A DNA stretch of 64,000 bases from Aegilops tauschii subsp. strangulata (Eukaryota > Streptophyta > Magnoliopsida > Poales > Poaceae): contig NC_053040.3 of the NCBI RefSeq assembly GCF_002575655.3, positions 226,769,628 through 226,833,627 of the forward strand. Direction: 5' to 3'. The position numbers and the translations under genes are program-made. This document shows, in pieces, positions 21,780 to 34,326 of the stretch (positions are counted from its first letter, which is position 1; the number at the start of each line of letters is the position of its first letter). The notes beneath the pieces were generated by a model. It had not been told where the DNA came from and made no database searches. It saw nothing but the letters and a program-made list of their open reading frames with translations.

Positions 21780-23376
21780 TGAAGTTGTTTCAGTTATGCT
21801 CTTGTTTTGCTGCCGCGTTTATTTGCACTGGTGGCCAATTTTAACGGCCAGTGTATGTAATATGCTGCTCTATTCCCTATATTTGCACTGGTGGCGAACT
21901 TTGATGCCCAGTGGATGTAATATGTGTAATAGCGGTAATAGGCTAGCGTTAATTGCTTGCTTATCTATTTCCTTATTGTCTTGTTTATTTGTTTGCTTGT
22001 AGTCACTGCAGTTCTTTTTCGGTGTTTTTCTAGTGGCCACAATAACCTATTTTTGGAAACTAGGCCAAAATAATCATGGCAACACACGAACTGTTGTAAC
22101 CATGGGCCTCCTGCGGGCTGTATGATCCATGGGCCTTCTACGGGCCGTAGGATCCATTGGCCTTCTATACGGGCCGTAGGATCCATGTGCCTTCTACGGG
22201 CCGTACGATCCATGGGCCTTTTATGGGCCGTAGGATCCATGGGCCTTCTACGGGGCGTATCATCATTTCGCCAATCATGGGTCGTACTATTCGTGGACAA
22301 TAGCGGGCCGTTAATTGGCCGTATTTGATAACTCTATGAAAACAGCCCAACCGTTTTTTTTGACATGAAAATGGCCCAACATATTAACGGGCCACAAACG
22401 GGCCGACTGTAACCACGGGCTGAATTTGGCCCACAAGCAGAAAATGACAGTAACGGGCCATAAGTAACCGAATGCTGGAAATAAGCCCAAGAATAAATGG
22501 GCCCTGAGAAGGCCGAAAGATAACATGGGTTGAAAACAGCCTAATGGAATAATGGGTCGTTAATGGGTATGAAATGATACACTGTTCATTACAGGCCAGT
22601 TTCACCACGTGCCGTTAATGGGTATAAAATGATACACTGTTCATTACGGGCCAGTTTTACCATGGGCCGTTAATGGGCCAAGAGTTACAAAGGGCCTCAT
22701 ATGGGCCGAAAGACGTCATGGGCCATACACGGGCCGGAAGTTAAAACGGGCTGGAATTATATTGGACGGCCCAGATGATGCTACTGGGCCTAATTCGAAT
22801 AGGCTGTAAACGGGCCCTGGGTTAGCGAGCTGTAAATGAGCTACATGTGAACAGGCCGTTAACAGGCTTGCTGTGGGCCGGCCCGCCACCTTTTGACCAA
22901 GTCAAACGGGCCGGCCTTTTCACAGGAATGGGCCTCTATTGGGCCGTGCCACGTGTCGACGTATCATAGGCGCTTTGGGTCCAATGAGTGGATGACATCT
23001 GTCCCAACGGTGAGCCGACACGTGTTTCCTCCAGCCAATGATGATTTTACACGTGGAAAATCCCCATTGGTCGGGGCTGTTAATGGGTTATCAGATCCAA
23101 AACCGGACCCGATAGCTTAACGGCGTTCCGTTACAGTGGATGCCACGTGTCGGTCACTTCCGTAATGACGAAAGCACTTCTGTGACGCGCGATTTTTCGT
23201 CATGGAAGTGGACACTTCCGTGATGATAATTAATGTCATGGAACACTTCTACGACAGCACAGGTATGACTATCTTGATTCTGTCATAAATTTGTCATGGA
23301 TGTACATGCATGACAGAAAACGTGATCTACTGTGACAAACACGTATCATCACGGAAGTGTATTTTTTTTGTAGTGA
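21780..23376. mobile_element. CACTA 3' subterminal region and terminus, unit 1
   Basis: Downstream of the gene lies a dense field of GGGCC(G/A)-type motifs (GGGCCGTTAATGGG, ACGGGCCGG), ending in a segment with repeated CACTTCCGTGATGAT-like strings. The last bases, read on the minus strand, are CACTACAAAAAAAATACACT, the canonical CACTA-class terminus. The matching left terminus could not be found upstream of the gene, so the element is either 5'-truncated or its left end has diverged. Confidence 0.8.
22101..22262. repeat. Tandem GGGCC motif array, about 31-33 bp unit, 5-6 copies
   Basis: Consecutive units read like CCATGGGCCTTCTACGGGCC followed by GTAGGAT, with small substitutions and one TA insertion. 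Such arrays in CACTA subterminal DNA are usually binding sites for the element's own accessory protein (known from En/Spm TnpA). The array is absent in unit 2. Confidence 0.85.
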
Positions 23377-24073
23377 GTGGACAACCAGTACACGTGTCAA
23401 ATTACCACGTGGTCTGCCTTTTCATACAGAAATGAGCTCCATCGTGTACCCGCGCGGGTGTGGTTGGGAAAGAGACGGGAGTACGTGCACCGTGCATGCA
23501 CCTCTTCTCTTCATGCACGTCCCCCACCTACATGAGTGTGTGTGAGAGAGATACAAACCTAGACAGATGGCGTGTGCGTTCTGAGTGCTTTTTGTTGGGG
23601 GGTGATTTCGTGAATGTATTTGTGGGAATATGTGTCGGTGACATCTCAAACAAAATTTGACACATGCAATGTGTGTGAAATAGAGGCCTATCTATATCAT
23701 ATATAGAGGGGGCGATCCACGAGAAGAGAGGGAGGGGTCATAGATATCGATAGAGTCGAAGAGAGGATCAAGTGGGTGGGTGCGAAATTGATGAAGAGAG
23801 CTATCGAAATTGTGTGTGTGCAAGTCAAAGATATAGGGCGACTGACCTACCGGAACGTCAGAGGGCACAGGGCAAGTTTGTGTGTGGCAAGGAGACATGA
23901 CTAGAGCGCTTGATGTATTGGTGTGTATGTGTGGGGGGGGGGGAGGGGGGAGGCAGAGGCCTAACTAGAGAGGTAGAACGACTCGTATATGTGTTGAGAA
24001 GGAGAGACCCAGCTATGTCTTGAGGGAGATTGGTCGACATCCATACATAACTGACGGACGGGTAGGTTGGGAC

Positions 24074-24094
24074 AGAGAGAGAGAGAGAGAGAGA
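24074..24094. repeat. (GA)n microsatellite
   Basis: An uninterrupted run of about ten GA units sits in purine-rich non-coding DNA of unit 2. Confidence 0.85.
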
Positions 24095-27000
24095 GGGAGA
24101 GGGGTAGAGTGCTGGATGGGTGATGGAGTTGCTTCTCGAAGATAGTGGGAGAGGCCTACTAGACAAACTGAGGGTAGAACTGCAATATTATCAATAAGAG
24201 TGGGGATGTGTTTCTGTGTGTGCCTGTGCGTGATAGATGTGTCGGGACGCATGCATGGATGATGAAGGGGAACCATGTGTTTGGTACCCAAACCTAACTA
24301 GATCGGTAGATCAATTGTTGTTTGTTGGAGGAAGGGAGAGACATAACTAATGAGGTAGATCGATCGACGCGTGGGAAAACGAGTTATAAGGACCTAGCTA
24401 GCTATATGTATAGCGGGAGATCGGTCGGTGTACATCCATTTGTTAGAGGCAAATAACACTCAGCGAGACGGATAGACAGAGAGAATGGAGCTAGGAGGTG
24501 GTGCGAGAGGCCGAGCTACTAGCTAGATAGGGGGAGGAGTGTGCGACTATGAGATCGATGAAAAGAGGGGCGAGAGTTTGGACGTGTGAGGGACCGTATG
24601 AGAGACACGAGGCATGGACACAGAAAGGAGGAGATGGAAGGTGCGTGTTTATGTTGTATGGAGACATCGCTGGAGAGGTTTATCGATCGGTGTGTGTCGG
24701 AAAGGAGTTGTGGAGACTGTGGGAGAATGACCTAAAGAAAAAAATGAATGTGTGTGATGGATAGAATGCTGAGGGAGGGGGAGGGCGTGTGCATGCACGA
24801 GAGAAAGTTAGTGCTAACTACAAAGATTAGAGGATTGTGTGGGTGTACGAGACTAACAAAGATCATAATTTGATATGAAAGTGGATTCATATATTTGAAT
24901 AGGAGATCATAGTGTTATAAACATATGCATGCATGAATATAGCGGTGATACGCGTGTTGTGGGTTTGCACATGTTATACCATAATGTGATAATGCATGGC
25001 GTTTGCAACTCACAGCTAAATGTCGAACAATCTAAACCATACTATACATCAAACAATCTCACATTTTATTTGAATTCATGATAATGTGTGGCGTTTGCAG
25101 CTTACAACTAAATATCAAACAATCTAAACAATACTATATATCGAACAATCTCACATTTTATTTGAATTTGTGGTAATGTGTGGCGTTTGCAACTCACATC
25201 TAAATACTTGTAGGCGTAGGGGAAGGGGTACCATACATTATGTGATAAACACATTATACATATGAGACATGGTTTAGATTATGAAGATCTAGCTAGAGCT
25301 TGAAATGTACTGTGATTTGAAATCAACATAAAGTGGATTCAAAAAATCGAGTTCGAGTTCATATATATAGTACACATAGTTCATATCTAACTCGACAATA
25401 ATCATGTGGTGTGTTGTGAAGGTAATACACAAACGATGGTTTAACTTGACAATAATGATGATTGTAGATCTTATTAAAATAGAGAAACAAATTCAAATGG
25501 TTTGACTTCACAACAATCATTATTGTAGAACTTATTCAAATAGATAAACGAATTCAAATTTAGTTCATATTGAAGCGGTAGTATAAACGTTTGGAATGCA
25601 CTAAAACGTTCATTTGAGTAGCAGGTTGCATGCATTATACACGTAGAGAAATATTTTAATTGAACATAACATGAATTCAAAGTTTTGAATGGCATTTGTA
25701 ATGCGAATTGATTTGGTACGGTACACCGGACTAGATTCTCTTGTGTGGTGTGAATTGATTTCTTTTTCTTTTCTCGTCGACGGAAGTGCAAATTGATTTG
25801 GTACAGTACACGTTAGGCTTGTCCGGAAATTTCAACCCGCGCCTTGTTACCCTGAAGTATTTAAGATATATCTTTGTCTTGTTGTGCTCTGAAAACTCCC
25901 TCCATCTCAACCCGCGCCTTGCTATCCCACAATTACAACGCGCGCGAAAACTCCCACCTCCTGCGAAATCCTGAAACGCGAAATGCCCGTGATACCCCTG
26001 AACCGAAAGAACCGCCTAGCTCAAATCGGTGGGGGTACTTTCGTAACTTACCCCACATTTCGGACAAGCGCATTCCTAAGCCTTGGTTCCCCACTCCCAT
26101 CCCATCCGCCCACCCATTCGTACACTGAGGCCGCAAAAACCCGCGAAGCCCCACACCCTCCTCCGTCCGCCGCCCAGCCGGAGCCTCTTCCCCGACGACG
26201 TCGTCCACAGCTATACCTCGACGTCCCTCATCCACCGTACCGGATGAGGATCCGTCGTCGATCTCGTTGTCCCGCCGGTTCAGCCACCCCGTCCTCCACC
26301 TCCGAGGAGCTGCCCCAACGTTCCCCTCGTCTTTCGCGCCACCTGCATTCCCACACTGCCGTCTTCACCCGCACCACCGGAAGAGCAGCATCATCACCGT
26401 TTACTCGGATGAAGCTGAGGCCTAATCGGTGCCACCAAAGAGGTTGTACACTAATCGCCGCATTTTCTTCTTGATTTGATCTCATGGTGCTGCCACCGCT
26501 CGGTCCCGAGCCGACGTGGCGCGGCTCCATCCACGGCGGCGTCGCCGGCCAGTTCCTCCACGGCGTCGCTCCCTTGGTGGCGACGTCCACATCAATAGGA
26601 CCTGCTGCTGCTTTAGCTCTCGCTCGCGCTGCTGCTCTGCTCTTACTCTCGGTCCCCTGCCTGGTTTGCTCTTGCTACTGCTCTTGCTCTTGCTCTTGCT
26701 TGCGATGCTACTCCGATTTGGCCACACTTCAATCGATTGAATCGACTTTTGGGTCAGTCGATTTTCAGGGAGTGGGGGGGCTCATCGGAGTTAAGGAAGA
26801 ACCAGCCGCAGTGGGGAGGGGGCTCGCCAGAGAGGTACACACTATCTATCTTAGGATGCAGGGTGGGGGCGGTGGTCGCCGGAGGTAGTGGGGCGGTGGC
26901 GTGGGGATCACCGGAGAAAAAGCTTGGCACAGGGGGGGCCTAGAGGGATGGCCGGGTCGGCGGCGGACCGGCGGTGGGGAGTGGTTTCGCGGCGGGCGGG

Positions 27001-27159
27001 GCGGCGCACCGCCGGCCGTGGGCGGCGGGGGGCGGCGGTTTGGCCGGTGGTGGCTGGCGGCTCAGGGGGGTGGAGGTTGAAGATGAACTGCTACATGACC
27101 AGGTGCCCTAGCTCTCGCACACGCTGCTGCTACTGCTTTTCTGCTACTGGTGCGTTCGG

Positions 27160-27256
27160 TTTCGACAGTAAAATTTAGTTTCGACAGCAAAATTTAGTTT
27201 CAACAGTTAAGTTCAGTTTCGACAGCTAAATTCAGTTTTGACAGGTAAGTTCAGAG
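27160..27256. repeat. Minisatellite with TTCAGTTTCGACAGTTAAG unit, long allele
   Basis: Five to six degenerate 19-20 base units (TTTCGACAGTAAAATTTAG, TTTCGACAGCTAAATTCAG) occupy the same intron position as in unit 1. The array has expanded here or contracted there since the duplication. Confidence 0.75.
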
Positions 27257-27879
27257 TAGCGGGTGATGTATTTTACATCTAGCACTTTGTGGTTGTGTAT
27301 TTTACGTCATCTATTGGAGATGTTATTAGAATTCCACTCAGGTTAACATTGTCTCTCTTGTCCTGCTTCAGCCTCGGCGTCGTACAAGTCACCGGAGCTG
27401 CTCCAATGACCAAACCCTGCATCACAGCGGAGCAATACCCCGGGCTCCATCTCAAGATGCCTAAGATCTTCCTCCCCTCCTCCGATAGCCAAATCAGCCG
27501 GATCATCCTCACTGAGCAACCCAATCATGCTGAGATCGACATGGCTTCGCCAAAGAGGTTGTACACTTGCTGCATCTCTTTTTTACTCTACATGTTATAT
27601 ATATATTGTCCACTGAGCACACGTAATAACGTGAAATGTGATTAGTTTCTCCTACTATATGACAAGAAGTGAGGTACCAGGCAACTTAGCTATCCGTGAT
27701 GGACTCTTTTGAATGCCATCATTATTTATCTCTGCGTGTTTGAGCTGTGCATTTGTCAATGGGCCTGGGAGTTGAGCTAGTAGGGCAGTGGCCTGGGTCC
27801 AAAGTAGTAGAATTAGCACAAAAATATTTTTTGAGTGTAGGCTTTTCCTTGCTCAAGCTTGCCTACTAGAATCGCCAGT

Positions 27880-28306
27880 GCTTGAAAGGAAAAGTGAAGG
27901 AAAAACATAGGAATTGGAAAGTTTCCTATGGTACTACTATTCATGCATTTGGTTCAAAGGAATGGAGCAAAGGAAAACTGTAGGATTTGTTCCTTTAGTG
28001 TCTCCTTGAAAGAAAAACCATAGGAATTTTAATATCCACTTGTCCTCCTTTTCAAATTGCTATTCATGAAGCACAAGACTAAGATATTGTAGCATAATAG
28101 CATTATAATCGTACATTTTCTTGTGGTTTGACTTAATCTCACCATGCTTCTTTGCATCCTGTGAGCTTCCAATTCTTGTGAACCAAACACCAAGATTGGC
28201 AGAAATCATGTGTTTTCAAATTCTCTGTTTTGCACGTGCATTCCTATCCTATTACTCTGTATTTCCTATCCCTGCGTTGTTAGAATCCTCCAATTCAAAC
28301 GAGCCC
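27880..28306. mobile_element. Partial Tourist-like MITE, copy in unit 2
   Basis: The right end (CAAACGAGCCC then TTA at 28307-28309) and much of the interior match the MITE at 17569-17928. The left end is not recognisable; the flanking sequence of about 300 bases before it is unique to unit 2. Confidence 0.5.
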
Positions 28307-29251
28307 TTACAGAATTACTTCTCTTACAGATAGTTGTCAAAGAAAACCTTGTGTGGTTTGTCCCACTCCTGCTGCGCCGTCGTCCACCCCAGCTCAGCTA
28401 CTCCAACGACAGAAGGGACTAGCACAGCAGGGATCCGGCCTCCAGACTGTCTTTCGCCGCCTCAGATCTTCTTCCCCTCCGAGGCAGCCATGACAACTGC
28501 ATTACCATCATCAACCGAGCAAATGACCTCGAGGACTACACGGGTCCACAAGAGAGGTCGCACTCTTTCGTGTCTGCTTATGTATGCATCGCTTAATATT
28601 ACATGCTACTTTATCGTCCTGCTCACCAATTAGACTCTGAGTCAGCTCCAAACTAATGGTCAAACTTGAGTTTTTAAATGGTTGTGGGGTACATATCGGG
28701 CCGCAATCAATAGTATCTATCTACTATCTAGTTAATCTCTGGTGTCTACTATGAGTTTCATGTTGGGTGGGAAACAAACAGTAAAGAAGCCATTATCTAT
28801 ATTTTTTAACCGAAGCCATTATCTGCCAGCTATCATTGGTTTTGGGTCTATCCACAGGTTGCTACCATCACTCTGGATTTCTGCATGCACTCCTTAAATA
28901 ATCTCACTATGTTTTATTCCTATGCATGTCAGTTATTGTACACAATGGAACTGGACATGTAGAGCAAAAGAGACGAGCCTTGTGTGGAAATAAAATTTCA
29001 TGCAGACGTCGCTCCATGGTAGGCGCAAAGGCAGCTCCCCCTCCACCCATTTTGGATTGTAATCGAGAGGAAGATATCTGTTCTGAGGGGGATTCAAAAG
29101 GAGAAGACGACTCCAATTTATCCCCTGAGGTCTTCGCTCTAACTTGGCATGCTGATGTTGGTTATTTCATGAATATGTTGCCTTGCATTGTTTTGTTTAT
29201 ACATCAAATATGTCATCTGCTTAGTTTAGACATGCTTTGTGTGAATGCCAT

Positions 29252-30774
29252 TGCTACCTCTTGAGCATGCGTTGGTTTTTCCTTGAAGAGGAAAGGGTGA
29301 TGCAGCAAAGTAGCATAAGTATTTTCCTCAGTTTTTGAGAACCAAGGTATTAATCCAGTAGGAGATAACACACAAGTCACCTAGTACCTGCACAAACAAT
29401 CAAGAACCTTGCAACCAACGCGATAAAGGGGTTGTCAATCCCTTCACGGTCACTCGCAAAAGTGAGATCTAATAGAGATAATAAGATAAATATTTTTGTT
29501 ATTTTTGTTGTATAGATTGGAAAGTAAAGATTGCAAACTAAAATAAATAGGAAACTAGAATTGTAGATCGGAAACTTATATGATGGAAAATAGACCCGGG
29601 GGCCATAGGTTTCACTAGTGGCTTCTCCCAAGATAGCATATATTACGGTGGGTGAACAAATTACTGCCGAGCAATTGATAGAAGAGCGCATAGTTATGAA
29701 GTTATCTAAGGCAATGATCATGAATATAGGCATCACGTCCGTGTCAAGTAGACCGAAACGATTCTGCATCTACTACTATTACTCCACACATCGACCGCTA
29801 TCCAGCATGCATCTAGAGTATTAAGTTCATAAGAACAGAGTAACGCATTAAGCAAGATGACATGATGTAGAGGGATAAACTCAAGCAATATGATATAAAC
29901 CCCATCTTTTTATCCTCGATGGCAACAATACAATACGTGCCTTGCTGCCCCTACTGTCACTGGGAAAGGACACCGCAAGATTGAACCCAAAGCTAAGCAC
30001 TTCTCCCATTGCAAAAAAGATCAATCTAGTAGGCCAAACTAAACCGATAATTCAAAGAGACTTGCAAAGACATCAAATCATGCATATAAGAATTTAGAGA
30101 AGAACCAAATAATATTCATAGATAATCAAGTTCATATATCCACAATTCATCGGATGTCGGCAAACACACCACAAAAGAGTATTACATCGAATAGATATCC
30201 AAGAACATCGAGGAGAACTTTGTATTGAGAATCAAAGAGAGAGAAGAAGCCATCTAGCTAATAACTATGGACACGAAGGTCTACGGTAAACTACTAACAC
30301 ATCATCGAAGAGGCTATGATGTTGATGTAGAGGCCCTCCGTGATCGATTCCCCCTCCGGCAGATCGCCGGAAAAAAGCCCCAAGATGGGATCTCATGGGT
30401 ACAGAAGGTTGCGGCGGTGGAAAAGTGGTTTCGTGGCTCCCCCTGATGTTTTTAGGGTATAAGAGTATATATAGGCGAAAGAAGTACGTCGGTGGAGCTC
30501 TGTGGGGCCCACGAGGGTGTTCCAGACTTCAACTCCAACTCTTCTGGATTGCATTCGTTCCAAGAAAGATCATCACGAAGGTTTCATTCCGTTTGGTATT
30601 CCTTTTTTGCAAAACACTGAAATAGGCAAAAAAACAGAAACTGGCACTGGGCCTTTGGTTAATAGGTTAGTCCCAAAAATAATATAAAAGAGCATATTAA
30701 AGCCCATTAAACATCCAAAACAGATATAATAGCATGGAACAATAAAAAATTATAGATACGTTGGAGACGTATCA
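29252..30774 (-). repeat. 3' LTR of the inserted Gypsy element
   Basis: 1523 bases, very similar to the other LTR, with a missing block of roughly 35-40 bases near 30517 (the GC-rich GGGCGCGCCCTCCTGCCTCG stretch of the other LTR) and a smaller indel near 30590. A minus-strand TATA (CCTATATATACTC, about 30474-30462) is the likely LTR promoter. Confidence 0.9.
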
Positions 30775-31577
30775 AGCATCCCCAAGCTTAATTCCTGCTC
30801 GTCCTCGAGTAGGTAAATGATAAAACATAATTATTGATGTGGAATGCTACCTAACATATTTTTCAATGTAATTTTATTTATTGTGGCATGAATGTCCAGA
30901 TCCGAAATATTCAAGAAAAAGTTTAATATTGACATAAAAATAATAATACTTCAAGCATACTAACCAAGCAATTATGTCTTCTGAAAATAACATAACCAAA
31001 GAAAGCTCATCCCTACAAAATCATATAGTTTGGCTATGCTTCATTTTCGTCACACAAAATGCTCCAATCATGCACAACCCCGATGACAAGCCAATCAATT
31101 GTTTCATACTTTAGTATTGTCAAACTTTTTCAACTTTCACGGAATATATGAGCGCGAGCCATGGACATAGCACTATAAGTGGAATCGAGTGGTGGTTGTG
31201 GAGAAGACAAAAAAAAGAGGAAGATAGTCTCACATCAACTAGGCGTATCAATGGGCTATGGAGATGTCCATTAATAGATATCAATGTGAGTGAGTAGGGA
31301 TTGCCATGCAACGGATGCACTAGAGCTATAAGTGTATGAAAGCTCAACAAAAGAAACTAAGTGGGTGTGCATCCCAACTTGCTTGCTCACGAAGACCTAG
31401 GGCAATTTGAGGAAGCCCATCATTGGAATATACAAGCCAAGTTCTATAATGAAAAATTCCCACTAGTATATGAAAGTGACAACATAAGAGACTCTCAATC
31501 ATGAAGATCATAGTGCTACTTTGAAGCACAAGTGTGGAAAAAGGATAGTAACATTGTGCCTTCTCCCTTTTTCTCTC

Positions 31578-31621
<44 letters not shown>

Positions 31622-33602
31622 GGCCTTCTCCTTTTTATGGCCTCTTTTTTCGTGCGGAGTCTCATCCCGACTTGTGGGGGAATCATAGTCTCCATCATCC
31701 TTTCCTCACATGGGACAATGCTCTAATAATGAAGATCATCACACTTTTATTTAATTACAACTCAAGAATTACAACTCGATACTTAGAACAAAATATGACT
31801 CTATATGAATGCCTCTGGCGGTGTACTGGGATCTGCAGTGAATCAAGAGTGACATGTATGAAAAATTATGAATGGTGGCCATGCACAAATACAATGTCAA
31901 CTACATGATCATGAAAAGCAATATGACTATGATGAAGCATGTCATAATAAACGGAACAGTGGAAAGTTGCCTGGCAATATATCTCAGAATGGCTATGGAA
32001 ATGCCATAATAGGCAGGTATGGTAGCTGTTTTGAGGAAGGTAAATGATGGGTTTATGGTACTGGCGAAAGTTGCGCGACAGAAGAGAGGCTAGCAATGGT
32101 GGAAGGGTGAGAGTGCGTATAATCCATGGACTCAACATTAGTCATAAAGAACTCACATACTTATTGCAAAAATCTACAAGTCATCAAAACCAAGCACTAC
32201 GCGCATGCTCCTAGGGGGATAGACTGGTAGGAAAAGACCATCGCTCGTCCCCGACCGCCACTCATAAGGAAGGCAATCAAAAAAACACCTCATGCTTCAA
32301 ATTTGTCACACAACGGTTACCATACGTGCATGCTACGGGACTTGCAAACCTCAACACAAGTATTTCTCAATTTCATAATTAATCAACTAGCACGACTCTA
32401 ATATCACCATCTTCATATCTCGAAACAATCATCAAGTATCAAACTTCTCATAGTATTCAATGCACTCTATATGGAAGTTTTTATTATACCCATCTTGAAT
32501 GCCCATCATATTAGGACTAATTTTATAACCAAAGCAAATTACCATGCTGTTCTAAAAGACTCTCAAAATAATATAAGTGAAGCATGAGAGATCAATAATT
32601 TCTATAAAATAAAACCACCACCGTGCTCTAAAAAGATATAAGTGAAGCACTAGAGCAAAATTATCTAGCTCAAAAGATATAAGTGAAGCACATAGAGTAT
32701 TCTAATAGATTCCGATTCATGTGTGTCTCTCCCAAAAGGTGTGTACAACAAGGATAATTGTGGTAAACTAAAAAGCAAAAACTTAAATCATACAAGACGC
32801 TCCAAGCAAAACATATATCATGTGGTGAATAAAAATATAGCCTCAAGTAAAGCTACTGATAGACGAAGACGAAAGAGGGGATGCCTTCCGGGGCATCCCC
32901 AAGCTCAGGATTCTGGTTGTCCTTGAATTTTAACTTGGGGTGCCTTGGGAATCCCCAATCTTAGGCTCTTGCCACTCCTTATTCCAAAATCCATCAAATA
33001 TTTACCCAAAAAACATGAAAACTTCACAACACAAAACTTCACAGAAAATCTCATGAGCTCCGTTAGTATAAGAAAATAAACCACCACTTTAAGGTACTGT
33101 AATGAACTCATTATTAATTTATATTGGTTTTAGACCTACTGTATTCCAACTTCTCTATGGTTCATACCCCCCGATACTACCCATAGATTAATTAAAATAA
33201 GCAAACAACACACAAAAACAGAATCTGTCAAAAAAGAACAGTTTGTAGCAATCTGATTCATACGCATACTTATGTAACTCCAAATGTTTTGAAATAAATT
33301 GGTGGACGTGAGGAATTTGTCTATTAATTATCTGAAAAAATAATCAACCTAAAAGCACTCTCCAGTAAACAATGGCATCTAATCTTGTGAGCGCAAAAGT
33401 TTCTGTTTTTTACAGCAAGATTGCAAAGACTTCACCCATGTCTTCCCAAAGGTTCTACTTGGCACAAACACTAATCAAAACATAAAACCACATCTAAACA
33501 GAGGCTAGATGAATTATTTATTACTAAACAAGAACAAAAAATCAAAAAACAAAAATAAAATTGGGTTGCCTCCCAACAAGCGCTATCGTTTAACGCCCCT
33601 AG
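30775..33602 (-). other. 3' non-coding internal region of the Gypsy element
   Basis: AT-rich, with stops in all frames. It begins on the minus strand with TTGTTGGGAGGCAACCCAA (about 33577-33559), a string that follows the protease region in many Triticeae Gypsy elements. It ends at the purine-rich AAGCTTGGGGATGC before the 3' LTR. A (TA)20 tract lies at 31579-31618. No polymerase domain is seen. Confidence 0.75.
31579..31618. repeat. (TA)n microsatellite
   Basis: About twenty uninterrupted TA units within the non-coding part of the Gypsy element. Confidence 0.9.
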
Positions 33603-34311
33603 CTAGGCATAAAAATAGATATAAGTATTGTCATATTTGGTATGTAATCCATATGTGGCTCTCATAATAGATTCATAAGGTAATTTTATTTTCTTTCTAG
33701 GAAAGTGTTCCACGCCTTTCCTTAACGGAAATTGGAATCTAATATTTCCTTCTTTCATGTCAATAATTGCACCAATCGTTCTAAGGAAAGGTCTACCAAG
33801 AATAATAGGACATGTAGGATTGCAATCTATATCAAGAACGATGAAATCTATGGGCACATAATTCCTATTTGCAACAATAAGAACATCATTAATCCTTCCC
33901 ATATGTTTCTTAATGGTGGAATCCGCAAGGTGCAAATTTAAAGAACAATCATCAAATTCACGGAAACCTAACACATCACACAAAGTTTTTGGAATCGTGG
34001 AAACACTAGCACCCAAATCACACAAAGCATAGCATTCATAATCTTTAATGTTAATTTTATTTAGTAGGTTCCCACTCATCATAAAGTTTTCTAGGGATAG
34101 AAACTTCTAGTTCAAGCTTTTCTTCATAGGATTGCATTAAAGCATCAATGATATGTTTAGTAAAAGCTTTATTTTGATTATAAGCATGAGGAGAATTTAA
34201 CATGGATTGCAAAAAGGAAATACAATCTATCAAAGAGCAATTATAATAATTAAATTCCATGAAATCCAAAATAGTGGGTTCATTGCTATGCAAAGTTTTG
34301 ACCTCTTCCAT
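33603..34311 (-). pseudogene. Retroviral-type aspartic protease region, frameshifted from gag
   Basis: The minus-strand frame at 34082-33603 has the protease active-site string CDLGASVSTIP (Asp-Leu-Gly-Ala-Ser), followed by DFIVLDIDCNPTCPIILGRPFL, the usual flap and second conserved block of Gypsy proteases. The frame upstream (34311-34057, MEEVKTLHSNEPTILDF, EVSIPRKLYDEWEPTK) overlaps it in another frame. The enzyme would cleave the gag polyprotein in the particle. The active site itself looks intact. Confidence 0.8.
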
Positions 34312-34326
34312 CCCACTTTTATAAAT

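Larger units (their letters stand above)
13235..23376. repeat. Tandem duplication unit 1 (about 10.1 kb)
   Basis: From AACAACC (about 13238) onward the sequence is colinear with 23381 onward. Anchors are CATACAGAAATGAGCTCCA, GTGTACCCGCGCGGGTGTGG, GGGGGCGATCCACGAGAAGA, GGATTGTGTGGGTGTA, the gene exons and the CACTA end. Unit 1 ends at the CACTA terminus ...TTTGTAGTG (23376), and unit 2 starts at the next base. Unit-1-only features are the Stowaway MITE at 15531, the hAT-type MITE at 20584 and the GGGCCGT array at 22101. Confidence 0.85.

Noticed and set aside
29618..29824. 68-codon frame occurring identically at 29618 and 36365
   Set aside because: The two copies are in the two LTRs of one element; the repetition reflects LTR identity, not a gene.
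32723..32926. Small plus-strand frame in the Gypsy internal region
   Set aside because: No domain, antisense to the element and in AT-rich non-coding sequence.
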